Positions 18,296-28,743 of a stretch of 64,000 bases of DNA are shown here, piece by piece. Within the stretch, counting starts at the first letter, position 1; each line of letters begins with the position of its first letter. Source of the stretch: Lactobacillus colini (GTDB lineage Bacteria > Bacillota > Bacilli > Lactobacillales > Lactobacillaceae); contig NZ_JAGGLU010000008.1 of NCBI RefSeq assembly GCF_017874575.1, positions 1-64,000 of the forward strand. The letters are read 5' to 3'. The notes below the pieces were generated by a model, which saw nothing but the letters and a program-made list of their open reading frames with translations, was not told the origin of the DNA and ran no database searches. The translations under genes were made by a program, and so were the position numbers.

Positions 18296-20122
18296 TTACT
18301 TCAGCGATGCACCACTAGTTGTATCAGCACTATTAGTTGCTTGTGCAATTGCATTATTAACAGCATCTTTAATTGCACGACTGGTTGCTGAAGCACCAGA
18401 TACTGCATCAACTTCTGTTGAATTTGCCTTAACAATTTCTTGTGGAATAATTTCTAAAGCTTGCTTTGCAACATCTTCACTTTCATTTTGTTGAACAATT
18501 TCAACAGCTTTAATGGCCTTATCTTTATAAGTAACTTTAACAGTGATCTTATCTCCCATTCCTTCACTTGAAGTACCGAGATACTGATCTGGTGATAATT
18601 CTACTTCTTGGTCAGTATTATCAAGAATATCATTAATGCCATTTAATTCATTTGTTGATTCATATTCAATTTCAGTTTCATTAACTACATTTTCACCAGC
18701 AATCTTACCGAATATTAAGCACTCGGCAATATTGCAGGCTGTCTGATAATCATTAGCGCAAACTCCACCTAATTCACCAGCACCGTATAAATGTGGAATT
18801 GGCTTGTTTTCAAAGTTCACTATTTGTGCTTTAGCATTTCTCTGCGGTCCACCTTGAGTATTTAACACTGTGTAATCCATTTTTACTGCATACAAAATAT
18901 TGCCTTCAAATGCTCTCATACTTTTAGCATCGCGATGAAATTCAGCATCATTGCCTTCCTCAGCAAATTTATTAAACGTTTTAATTGTATTCTTCAAGTT
19001 TTCAACAGGAACATTGATTTTTTCAGCAAGTTCTTCAACTGACTTTGCCTCAATTAAACTATTATTCCAACCTTCATAAGGCTCTGGCAACGATTTAATG
19101 TAATCGTATTGCTTTTGGTCAAAAATCATATGTGTATTCTTTCGTGCATAAGGAATTCGCCAAGTACCGTGGTTGTTAGTATGTCCATGTCTATTATGCT
19201 CATTTTCGTTGAAATAACGTGTTCCGTCATCAGTTACCGTTAAAATAGAACCATTCATAAATTGTTTAGCAGCAAACACTGTCCTAGCTCTTTGTCCTTC
19301 AGGCGTACTGAAAATCAGACCATGTTGAATTGAGCCACCAGCTTCATAATTCCACATATGCCATAATTTAGCACCAACTTCACTGGCCATGCGTACACCT
19401 GCACCTTGATTGTATAAACTACCAAGTGGAACTAAGCGATATGAACCTAAATAATTTTGAACCATTTCAGAATTATTTTCGTACCCACCAGTTGTTAAAA
19501 TGACTCCCTTTTTAGCTAAAACATTAACTAATTTTCCACTTCTCTCAATTTGTGCACCTAAAATTGTCTTAGATTCAGGATCTTGAATCAAATGCTTAGC
19601 AGGTGACTCTAACCAAACATCAATTTTATCTTTGCGATCTAATACTTTTTGACGTAATATTTTCCATAATGCACCATCAAAAATACCTTGATGAACTAAC
19701 GAAAAGTCCATTGAATCAGAGACAGTATATTCTGGAAATTCACTCAAAGATTCTTTCAATGGAAATGAAATCTTATTTACGTCTAACTTATCTTTTTTAA
19801 CGCTAATTGGTTTAATTCCAAGATATTTTTCAATGTAACTTCTCATATTGGCCATGCCATGAACATAAGTTTCAGCCATGTCTTCAGGCAAATTCATTGG
19901 TGATGTTAATTCATGGTAATACTTCAACGTTTCCTCATAATTATCACTTGTGCCGATTAGTTGTCCACAGTATCTGGTATTTCCACCCTCATGACCTTCA
20001 GGAGCTGAATCGACTAGTAATACCTTGGCACCATTATCTGCCGCAAATCTAGCGGCAGTAGCACCTGCTCCACCAAAGCCAATAACTAAAACATCATATG
20101 TAGCCTGATATTGTTTCTTCAT
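18296..20122 (-). CDS. fumarate/urocanate reductase-like flavoprotein with FMN-binding domain
   Basis: 608 residues. FAD domain begins DVLVIGFGGAGATAARFA (10-27); the substrate-region motifs GGNTRYCGQ, HNRHGHTNNHGTWRIP and the late GGPQRNAKAQIV, LYGAGELGGVCAND fit the FRD_SDH flavoprotein fold. A C-terminal FMN_bind domain (about 525-590) carries D572-AVSGAS, the kind of site to which ApbE attaches FMN through Ser/Thr. A second motif, D600-TTSGAS, sits at the very end. No signal peptide, so a cytoplasmic enzyme reducing an unsaturated acid at the expense of a soluble donor is likely. Divergent LysR gene 122 bases away. Confidence 0.88.
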   Translation of the reverse strand: MKKQYQATYDVLVIGFGGAGATAARFAADNGAKVLLVDSAPEGHEGGNTRYCGQLIGTSDNYEETLKYYHELTSPMNLPEDMAETYVHGMANMRSYIEKYLGIKPISVKKDKLDVNKISFPLKESLSEFPEYTVSDSMDFSLVHQGIFDGALWKILRQKVLDRKDKIDVWLESPAKHLIQDPESKTILGAQIERSGKLVNVLAKKGVILTTGGYENNSEMVQNYLGSYRLVPLGSLYNQGAGVRMASEVGAKLWHMWNYEAGGSIQHGLIFSTPEGQRARTVFAAKQFMNGSILTVTDDGTRYFNENEHNRHGHTNNHGTWRIPYARKNTHMIFDQKQYDYIKSLPEPYEGWNNSLIEAKSVEELAEKINVPVENLKNTIKTFNKFAEEGNDAEFHRDAKSMRAFEGNILYAVKMDYTVLNTQGGPQRNAKAQIVNFENKPIPHLYGAGELGGVCANDYQTACNIAECLIFGKIAGENVVNETEIEYESTNELNGINDILDNTDQEVELSPDQYLGTSSEGMGDKITVKVTYKDKAIKAVEIVQQNESEDVAKQALEIIPQEIVKANSTEVDAVSGASATSRAIKDAVNNAIAQATNSADTTSGASLK

Positions 20123-20157
20123 AATACTTTTACCTCTAATTAATATTTATGTTAGTG

Positions 20158-20186
20158 CTTACACTTACATTATTTACTGGTATAAT
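20158..20186 (+). promoter_or_regulatory. promoter of the lysR gene in the divergent region
   Basis: CTTACA (20158-20163), 17 bases, TGG-TATAAT (extended -10, TATAAT 20181-20186). The region between 20123 and 20244 must also hold the promoter of the flavoprotein gene and the LysR site. Confidence 0.55.
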
Positions 20187-20244
20187 CAGTTTGTGAAATA
20201 GTTATTTTTGCTAAAAATTATTGTAAATTTGCAATAGGTATTCT

Positions 20245-21168
20245 ATGGAAAATCATCAACTATACAAAATATTATCAACCGTTTCCACTGTATCAACTAT
20301 CAGTGAACTGGCAGACAAGGTATTCTTAAGCCAGCCTTATGTCAGTCAAATTATTAAAAGAGCTGAAGAAAAGTATCAAATCACAATCGTTGACCGTAAA
20401 AGTAATCCAATATCTTTAACAACTGCCGGAAATAAGTTTCTTTCATCCCTAAATGAGATAATTAATGCTGAGGAACAATTAAAACGCGATATTGCTCCAT
20501 ATACTAAAGAAAACCAGTCTTTTATCAGGATTGCTTTTACACCAATTTGGCTTGAACACTTTAGTTCTATTATTCTAAAAAGGCTAAAGAATAAGTTTCC
20601 TTATACTCGTTTCGAACTAAGACAGGTCTTTACCTCATTAGACATTGGAAAAATGTTCTCACTAAATGAAATAGATATATTCTGGGGAACAACTTCCATA
20701 GATCAAACTAACCTATTAAGTAAGCGACTTTATACTGATCAAGGCTGTATTCTTATTCCTAAAGAGAATATGTTATTTGACATACTAAAAGATAGAAGTT
20801 TTCTTACTATAAGTAGTCTACAACTACTAAAACAAGTAGATTTCGTAGCTCTAACTAACGATTCTGCCTTTCAAAAACTAGTTGACCATTTGTTTGAAGA
20901 TAACGGTATTTCTCTTAGAAAAACAATTAAAGTTAATGACTTCATCACTGCTGGTCAATTAGCAATAGATGGTTTAGGCTGTACCATTACTTTTACTGAT
21001 GTCTTAAAATACTTAGATATAAATTCAAAAAACACTAAGATAGTCTATTTCCCTAAAGATATGCTTTACTTAAATGGTGGTATAACTATTAAACAAAATA
21101 ATTCTAAAAAAGTAGCCGAAGTGGCCAACTATCTAACTAAAATAATTCAAGAATATGGTTCTAAATAA
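20245..21168 (+). CDS. LysR family transcription regulator
   Basis: 307 residues. N-terminal winged HTH (STVSTISELADKVFLSQPYVSQIIKRAEE, about 12-40; ITIVDRKSNPISLTTAGNKF wing) and a C-terminal periplasmic-binding-type effector domain. Divergent from the fumarate-reductase-like gene, the classic arrangement for a LysR controlling its neighbour, probably in response to that enzyme's substrate. A terminator-like hairpin follows at about 21177-21223. Confidence 0.9.
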   Translation: MENHQLYKILSTVSTVSTISELADKVFLSQPYVSQIIKRAEEKYQITIVDRKSNPISLTTAGNKFLSSLNEIINAEEQLKRDIAPYTKENQSFIRIAFTPIWLEHFSSIILKRLKNKFPYTRFELRQVFTSLDIGKMFSLNEIDIFWGTTSIDQTNLLSKRLYTDQGCILIPKENMLFDILKDRSFLTISSLQLLKQVDFVALTNDSAFQKLVDHLFEDNGISLRKTIKVNDFITAGQLAIDGLGCTITFTDVLKYLDINSKNTKIVYFPKDMLYLNGGITIKQNNSKKVAEVANYLTKIIQEYGSK

Positions 21169-21268
21169 TTACTAAAAGTCATGACACTTATAACACATTA
21201 CATCACAATCATGTGACTTTTTTAGTGTTTTTAATGCTTGGGACTATGGGCTTTATAGTACCTAAATA

Positions 21269-21317
21269 GACAGTAAATGTAGCAAGTTTTAGCTAATAAA
21301 GACAGTTTATGTTGCAA
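21269..21317 (+). repeat. two 17-base direct units 32 bases apart
   Basis: GACAGTAAATGTAGCAA (21269) and GACAGTTTATGTTGCAA (21301). The layout resembles the pairs at 17734 and 18174; another possible IS-end relic. Confidence 0.35.
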
Positions 21318-21323
21318 CAAAAG

Positions 21324-21372
21324 CAACATCCCTTTTAAGAAGATACTTTCTATCTTTTAGGGATGTTGTTTT
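21324..21372. terminator. terminator between lysR and the beta-glucoside operon
   Basis: CAACATCCCT/AGGGATGTTG hairpin, directly after the end of the minus-strand GH1 gene; usable in either direction. Confidence 0.65.
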
Positions 21373-21385
21373 GACTACCTTGTTT

Positions 21386-22879
<1,494 letters not shown>

Positions 22880-24763
22880 TTAAGCTATAATCAAAACGTT
22901 GTCATCATCAGTGACATCTTTCTTTTGATCTTTATCTTCAATTACTGGAACTACTTTTAAGAAATCTTGTGTATTAAGAACAATCATTATAACAGTTGGA
23001 TCATAACCTGCAGATTTAATTTTACTAATATCAAAATCTACTAATTCCTGACCTGCTTTAACGTGGTCACCTTTTTTAACTAATTGTTTAAAGCCTTCAC
23101 CTTTCATCTCGACAGTATCAATTCCAATATGAATTAAGACATCAGCATTATTATCTAAATGTAATCCAATTGCATGACTACTATCAAAAGTTGCAGTAAC
23201 TATGCCATCAGCCGGAGCAGTTATCTTACCTTCTGAAGGAATTACCGCAATTCCTTTACCCATTACACCACTTGCAAATGTCTCATCGTTAACATCTTCT
23301 AATGATTCTAGCTTACCTTTAACTGGTGATTTTATTTCATGTTCTTTACCTCTTTCTAGACTTGCTGGTTGAGCTTGAGGAAGTTTGTTTTCTTTCTTTG
23401 TATCCTCGTCAACAGGATCATCAAAGCCAATAATCCAAGTTGCAATAAATGTTGCGATACTTGCAACTACAATTACGATAACTGCTTGAATGACAAAGTT
23501 CTCAGCTTTACCAACCCACATTGGTAAACTTAATAAAGCTGGTGTAACGTAGATAAAAGCTTTCATCTTTAAAAAGCTAGCAACAACACCGGCAATAGCG
23601 CCACCGATCATTGCACCATACATTGGCTTCTTCAATGGCAAGTTAACACCAAACAAAGCTGGTTCAGTGATACCACCTAAGTAAGCAGTAGCACTTGATG
23701 ACAAAGCTAGCCCTTTAAGATTTTTATTTTTGGTTTTCAAGCCTACAGCTAAAGAAGCTGCAGCCTGGCTCATGTTAGAACATAATGCAACAACACGAAT
23801 AATAGGATCATATCCTTGCGTTGCGACTAATTGAATTGAAATTGGAGACAATGCTTTGTGAACACCAATTGAAACAAGCCAAGGATAAGCAGCAGCCAAA
23901 AGAGGAATAGCGATAATTCCTGCATTATGGAACAACCACATACTAAGCCATGCAATACCTTCAGAAATCCAGTTACTGATTGGACCAAGAAGTAAGAATG
24001 TTAATGGTGCAGTAATAAGCATTGTTAACATTGGAACCATAAAAATTTTTACGATTTTTGGAGTCCAACGCTTAATAAACTTATAGATATAAGACATTAC
24101 CCATACTGACATGATTGCAGTAATCAGTGTTGATGAATATTTAATTAACGGAACATTCATACCTAAAAATTGAACAGGCTTGTTTGCTGTAACTAATGCA
24201 GTCCAATTAGGATTTACTGTTACTAATCCTAAAAATGCACCTAAATATTGATCTGTGTTGAATACTTTAGCGGCACTAAAGCCAACATAAGCCGGAATAA
24301 AGAAGTAACCAGTATCAAAAATTAGATTTAACATTTGGTATGTTTGACTCTTATCCGTCAAAATGCCTGTCATAGTTAAAATTAACAGCAGAACCTTCCC
24401 CATACCAGCACCAGCAAGTAGCGGAATGGCTGGTGCAATTGAGCCTGTAATGGCACTAATCACGGCATCAAAGATATTAGTTTTTTTCTTTGGTACATTA
24501 CTATTTGAGGTGTTATCTACATGAATCATCTTAATTAATTCATTATAGACATCTTCTACTTCACTCCCAATAACAAGCTGATATTGCCCACCACGTTTAA
24601 CAACTTGCATAACGCCTGGAATAGCTTCAGCCTTCTTATCATCTGCTTTGCCTTCATCTTTTAGAACAAATCTTAATCGAGTCGCACAATGAACTACCGA
24701 TTGAATATTATCTGCTGTACCGACAGCTGCAATGATTTGTTTATTCATTGATTCATATTTCAT
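22880..24763 (-). CDS. PTS beta-glucoside transporter subunit IIBCA
   Basis: 627 residues. EIIB (1-85) with phospho-cysteine in VVHCATRLRF; EIIC with about ten membrane segments (100-440), including the GITEPALFGVNL motif; EIIA (about 470-620) with the phospho-histidine in DVLIHIGIDTVEMKG. It takes up and phosphorylates beta-glucosides. AGGAGATAAAA precedes the ATG; the antiterminator gene ends 9 bases upstream. Confidence 0.96.
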   Translation of the reverse strand: MKYESMNKQIIAAVGTADNIQSVVHCATRLRFVLKDEGKADDKKAEAIPGVMQVVKRGGQYQLVIGSEVEDVYNELIKMIHVDNTSNSNVPKKKTNIFDAVISAITGSIAPAIPLLAGAGMGKVLLLILTMTGILTDKSQTYQMLNLIFDTGYFFIPAYVGFSAAKVFNTDQYLGAFLGLVTVNPNWTALVTANKPVQFLGMNVPLIKYSSTLITAIMSVWVMSYIYKFIKRWTPKIVKIFMVPMLTMLITAPLTFLLLGPISNWISEGIAWLSMWLFHNAGIIAIPLLAAAYPWLVSIGVHKALSPISIQLVATQGYDPIIRVVALCSNMSQAAASLAVGLKTKNKNLKGLALSSSATAYLGGITEPALFGVNLPLKKPMYGAMIGGAIAGVVASFLKMKAFIYVTPALLSLPMWVGKAENFVIQAVIVIVVASIATFIATWIIGFDDPVDEDTKKENKLPQAQPASLERGKEHEIKSPVKGKLESLEDVNDETFASGVMGKGIAVIPSEGKITAPADGIVTATFDSSHAIGLHLDNNADVLIHIGIDTVEMKGEGFKQLVKKGDHVKAGQELVDFDISKIKSAGYDPTVIMIVLNTQDFLKVVPVIEDKDQKKDVTDDDNVLIIA

Positions 24764-24772
24764 TTTTATCTC

Positions 24773-25624
24773 CTAACGTCTATTATCACTAACAATTTTA
24801 TTAATATGGATTGCTAGATACATAATTTCTTCATTGTTAAGTTTGTAGTTGTACTTATCTTCTATGTAATCTTTTATTTTCAGTGCACACTGATACGATT
24901 CAATGTCACTATTTTTTATAACTTTAAGAATTTCTTCGCTCAAATCTCCAAAGTTTCTAGATTTTCGATCGTACATCATTCCCTTCCAGAAGAACTTTAA
25001 ATGAACTGCAAACCGATTATAGCTAAGCGATTGATAGTCAATGTCAATATTGAAATAGTATCTAACAATCTTGGTTACACTTTTAATAAAATCTATTGAT
25101 TTTTGAAAATCGCCAATATCATTCCCCATTTCTCCACTTATTATATGGACAGCAATAAAGCAAGCTTCATCTTCTGGAAAGTCTATATTAAACTGATTTT
25201 TTAAGAGTTTTAAAGCCCACAAACCGTAAGAATATTCTTTTGAATAGTAATTTTTCAATTCCCACTTAAATTGGTTAACTAAAAACATCCCTTTTTTACC
25301 ACGTTCAACACTTGTAGCTAGATGATCAGTTAGCGTAATATAAACGCTATCTACTAACTCAATATTTTCTTCATGCTTCAAACGATCAACAATCTTTTGT
25401 GAAATCTGAAAATATATTGGATCAGTTTCATGGATTGTATCTAATAATAGTTTCTTTTGCTTACCTGAAAATGGAGTAAAAATCTTATAGATTTTCTTAC
25501 TGTCAATCAAGTCTCCAACTTTTTTGTTATAAGCAATACCTTTACCTAAAACAATGATTTCTTTTCGTTGACTATTTTCGGTAACTACTGCTCCATTATT
25601 CAAAATCTTTGTTATTTTCACCAT
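24773..25624 (-). CDS. BglG/LicT family transcription antiterminator
   Basis: 283 residues. N-terminal RNA-binding CAT domain (MVKITKILNNGAVVTENSQRKEIIVLGKGIAYNKKVGDLI) and two PRDs with regulatory histidines (DHLATSVERG, AVHIISGEMGND; AIHINKI at the end). It binds the RAT hairpin in its own leader to prevent the terminator at 25645-25688. GGAAGGAGGAGC precedes the ATG. It heads the operon with the PTS and GH1 genes. Confidence 0.95.
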   Translation of the reverse strand: MVKITKILNNGAVVTENSQRKEIIVLGKGIAYNKKVGDLIDSKKIYKIFTPFSGKQKKLLLDTIHETDPIYFQISQKIVDRLKHEENIELVDSVYITLTDHLATSVERGKKGMFLVNQFKWELKNYYSKEYSYGLWALKLLKNQFNIDFPEDEACFIAVHIISGEMGNDIGDFQKSIDFIKSVTKIVRYYFNIDIDYQSLSYNRFAVHLKFFWKGMMYDRKSRNFGDLSEEILKVIKNSDIESYQCALKIKDYIEDKYNYKLNNEEIMYLAIHINKIVSDNRR

Positions 25625-25644
25625 TGCTCCTCCTTCCTAAAAAA

Positions 25645-25718
25645 GAAAAAGCCAAATAATCCATCATTACTGATCGATTATTTGGCTCTTGTGCATAGAC
25701 TAAACTATGTTACAACTT
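25645..25718 (-). promoter_or_regulatory. RAT antiterminator overlapping an intrinsic terminator
   Basis: On the minus strand the terminator is GCCAAATAATC/GATTATTTGGC (25686-25651) plus a T run. Directly 5' is an imperfect hairpin TTGT..ATAG..CTAT..ACAA (25715-25689) that overlaps its 5' arm, the layout of ribonucleic antiterminator (RAT) sites bound by LicT/BglG. Confidence 0.8.
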
Positions 25719-25741
25719 CCAATATTCACTTAATAATTATA

Positions 25742-25755
25742 TGATAGCGCTTTCT
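25742..25755 (-). promoter_or_regulatory. catabolite-responsive element (cre) in the beta-glucoside promoter
   Basis: Minus-strand AGAAAGCGCTATCA fits the CcpA consensus TGWAARCGNTWNCA with one mismatch. It lies between a possible TTGCTT -35 and TATCAT/TATAAT -10, so CcpA would repress the operon when preferred sugars are present. Confidence 0.65.
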
Positions 25756-25809
25756 AATGGCGAAAGCAATAGCTGTTTTCACCTATAATCAAGTGTTTAT
25801 AAAATTATT

Positions 25810-26934
25810 ATGCGTAATGCAATCGCTTATGATAAGGATGGCAATAAAACAAAATTAAAATATATTACTTATGGTAGTGTGAAGGTTGACGCCACTCCTG
25901 TAAAGATGAATGGTACGCTTTATTATAAAGTATCTGATGAAGATCCTGCTTTTAAAGCAAGTGGGTTATCTAGTGCATATATTAAGGCTACCAATCTTGA
26001 CGGTGTAAAAAGAAAATTAAAGCATAATGCTTATATTTACCGCACTTCGAATGGTAGAACATCATATACTGGCTACCTTGGTACCCAAGCCGAAGGAGTA
26101 TGGAAACTTTATAAAGCACAAACTATTACCACTTATGGTGGTTCTTATAAATTTAAGAATGGTAAACGTTACTATAGAGTAGGCGGACCGCGTAAGCAGT
26201 ATGTTAAAGTTGGTAATTTAGGACCAGTAATTAGCACTAATACTAGCTGCAATGCAAATTTTAGTTCAGCAAATGCGACAACAAGCACTAAGCCTACAAG
26301 TTCAGAAGAAACTACTGTTACTGTAACTAACCCACGCGCAGCTCTTTGCGTTGAGGTTCCTGGCAAGGATGCCGTTCAATCATCTAGTAAGTATGCAAAG
26401 AAAGGCGAAAAGTTTGTAGTTGATTGTCTAGAACAGGGTACACGCGCAGATACTGGATCTGATGGTGACGATGACAATGAATTAGCCATTTACCATATTA
26501 AAGGTACTGATTATTGGATTTATAATAATGCTGTTTCAGCGGCTAAGCAATTGCCAGTCCAAAATTATTATCACTACAACAACTCGTATATTAAATTCAC
26601 AAAGAATGTAGATGTCTATAATGCCGATGGTACCGTCCAAAACCATAACGGGCAAAAAATACGTAAACAGGGCGGAATGTTAAGAGTAGATAATTTAATT
26701 TACATCTGGGTTCCTAGTGAACAAAAAGCCGAGTTATTCTATCATCTAGTTAGTACCAATTTTGAAGCTACAACTACATCAGCTAACCAAGAATATACTA
26801 TCGAAGTTGGAAAGAATTCCTATGTAAAGGCTAGTGATGTGGAATTTATTGAAGAAAGCACAAAGTTAACACCAAGTAACACAGCTGAAGAAGCCAAGGC
26901 AGTTTATGGAGCAAGCCAAAGTTCTAATAAGTAA
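25810..26934 (+). CDS. SLAP-domain protein, 5'-truncated
   Basis: 374 residues. It begins abruptly inside a surface-layer-associated (SLAP) repeat (RNAIAYDKDGNKTKLKYITYGSVKV), followed by a second repeat (LKHNAYIYRTSNGR...YVKVGNLG, about 70-138) and a third degenerate one (268-355). A Ser/Thr-rich linker (139-170) joins them. No signal peptide and no ribosome site at the ATG, unlike the SLAP proteins at 61865 and 63763. It is therefore probably a remnant that lost its export signal. Three cysteines are unusual for a lactobacillus surface protein. Confidence 0.7.
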   Translation: MRNAIAYDKDGNKTKLKYITYGSVKVDATPVKMNGTLYYKVSDEDPAFKASGLSSAYIKATNLDGVKRKLKHNAYIYRTSNGRTSYTGYLGTQAEGVWKLYKAQTITTYGGSYKFKNGKRYYRVGGPRKQYVKVGNLGPVISTNTSCNANFSSANATTSTKPTSSEETTVTVTNPRAALCVEVPGKDAVQSSSKYAKKGEKFVVDCLEQGTRADTGSDGDDDNELAIYHIKGTDYWIYNNAVSAAKQLPVQNYYHYNNSYIKFTKNVDVYNADGTVQNHNGQKIRKQGGMLRVDNLIYIWVPSEQKAELFYHLVSTNFEATTTSANQEYTIEVGKNSYVKASDVEFIEESTKLTPSNTAEEAKAVYGASQSSNK

Positions 26935-26959
26935 TATTTTAAATATACTGGAATAAACT

Positions 26960-27350
26960 TCATTCAGTTTTCACTGTAAGTTTGTAATCATAAACTTGTT
27001 TAGTTTTAATTAGTGCAAATAACGGTCTTATAAGTTTATGAACTGCCGCAATAGCGATTTTCTTATATCCATGATTGGATTGAGAAAGTCGCTTTTTTCG
27101 TTCACAATAATCGATTATATGACATGGCACAGTATATTTAACAGAAATCATAGCATTAATAGTCTCATATAAGATTTTTCGTAATACTGCATTGCCATGT
27201 TTTGATATTCCTAAATGCCTATCTGCTTGCCCCGATTGATATTGACCGGATCAATTCCAATAAAAGTGCACATCTGATTAGATGACCTAAAACATGATAA
27301 ATCACCAAATTCTGCTATAAGTCGAGCTGCTGTATTGACAATGGTTCCAT
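26960..27350 (-). pseudogene. IS110-family transposase fragment, frameshifted
   Basis: Read on the minus strand the translation runs NTAARLIAEFGDLSCFRSS, then FIGIDP, then after a one-base deletion (near 27243) the expected Q-rich GQADRHLGISKHGNAVLRK and MISVKYTVPCHIIDYCERKK to a stop at 26960. This is the C-terminal (Transposase_20-type) part of an IS110 transposase. The N-terminal DEDD domain is missing. Confidence 0.75.
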
Positions 27351-27683
27351 GGAAGGCTAGCAAGGTGATGTTAAAGAAATTAGAATGTCTCTTTTTCCCA
27401 CCCCAACGTTAAATACTACGATGAATTAGTTGATTCAATGCATTCAGCGATTAAGTACTACATTGAGCAGAATCCCCAAGCTAGATTTCATGGTAAGACA
27501 GCAGGAGAAGTCAAAGCAGAAGCCATGAAAGGCGTTGTTAATATTTGTCCAATAGCACTAAATCCAAGAATCATCAAATACAAGGAAGAATTGAAACGCA
27601 AGCAAAAAGTCAACTCAAATTAATGAGTTGACTAAAAGTAATTTTTATATATTTTGATTGTCTACTTGACTAGGGTCGTATCA
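27351..27683 (+). pseudogene. transposase C-terminal fragment and IS end
   Basis: The frame NVKYYDELVDSMHSAIKYYI leads into IEQNPQARFHGKTAGEVKAEAM and stops at 27623. It looks like a DDE transposase tail, perhaps IS3-like, with a frameshift near 27400. It is followed at 27663-27683 by a terminal-repeat sequence that recurs inverted at 15993. Confidence 0.55.
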
Positions 27684-27760
27684 TATTCCGTCGAATAACT
27701 GCCTAACACTAAGTTAGCATATTTGTTTACTACATCTGTTTTTCAGTAATTAATTTATAC

Positions 27761-28732
27761 TTATTTTCTTAAATGACCATTCACAAATTTAAGAACAATA
27801 TCTAATACCTCTTTGCTGAAAAACGCATCGCTTGCATGATCACTATTTTCTATCTTGTAAAAATCTACAATCTTATTGTTTTTCTTTAATGCTTCATACA
27901 ATATGCAACTTTGTTCAAACGGCACGCACCTATCTTTATTCCCATGCATAATTATAAACGGCGGTATCTGAGATTCTTCACTAATATAAGTCAGTGGATT
28001 ACCTTTTTGTACAAGCTCAGGATTTTCGTATATGTCCAGAGTGCCAAAGAACTCACCTTCTAAACTATGCGCTGTAACATGATCTTGAGTTGAAGGAACT
28101 TTATTCATTCTACTAATATCTGTGGGGCCATAAAAATCAACACATGCTCTAAATGTCAGTGGATGCGTACTTATATCTTCATCGCTAAAAAATTGGTTAT
28201 TTTCAGTGGCACTAGCTAAACTGACAGTGTGACCACCTGATGAATCACCCCAAGCAATATAATTGTTAGGATCAACATGATATTGGTGTGCATGATCCAG
28301 CATATAACGTGTAGCTGTATTTAAGTCTCTTACTTGAACTGGAAACGCCTCCTGTGGCGCATAACGATATTCAACTATTGCAACAACATATCCTCTTTTA
28401 GCAATTTCTTCCATATGCGCTAAATGATTACCAATAGGTTGTTTATGAAATGCTGACCCCTGAACAAACATAATTAATGGAAACATTTTATTTTGCTCAT
28501 TGATAGGCGGAATAATTATTTGTAAGTGTAAGTTTTTATTATTTTTATGAGCATAAACGACATTTAGAATAGTTTGCGGATAAGTATTCTTTAAATCTAA
28601 ATTAAGTACCTTCATTCCTTCAGGAGCTAAATCAGATGCAGGAAAATCATTATAGGATACTTCTAATGGTTCTACATAATCAGCTGGCATCTTAGCCAAA
28701 ATTTCTTTTTTCATAAAATGTTTTTCATTCAT
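27761..28732 (-). CDS. alpha/beta hydrolase (BD-FAE/acetyl-esterase-like)
   Basis: 323 residues. Nucleophile elbow GDSSGG (S164), later acid in HGNKDRCVPF and histidine in ENSDHASDAFF. The oxyanion loop reads QGSAF where HGG is usual. An esterase acting on carbohydrate or hydroxycinnamate esters is likely; the substrate cannot be told. TTAGGAG before the ATG; 12 bases after the MFS gene, with which it forms an operon under the AraC regulator. Confidence 0.88.
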   Translation of the reverse strand: MNEKHFMKKEILAKMPADYVEPLEVSYNDFPASDLAPEGMKVLNLDLKNTYPQTILNVVYAHKNNKNLHLQIIIPPINEQNKMFPLIMFVQGSAFHKQPIGNHLAHMEEIAKRGYVVAIVEYRYAPQEAFPVQVRDLNTATRYMLDHAHQYHVDPNNYIAWGDSSGGHTVSLASATENNQFFSDEDISTHPLTFRACVDFYGPTDISRMNKVPSTQDHVTAHSLEGEFFGTLDIYENPELVQKGNPLTYISEESQIPPFIIMHGNKDRCVPFEQSCILYEALKKNNKIVDFYKIENSDHASDAFFSKEVLDIVLKFVNGHLRK

Positions 28733-28743
28733 AATATTTACTC

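Noticed and set aside
26960-27151. Stand-alone 63-codon gene.
   Set aside because: Its sequence joins, after a one-base deletion, to the rest of an IS110 transposase C-terminus; it is part of a pseudogene.
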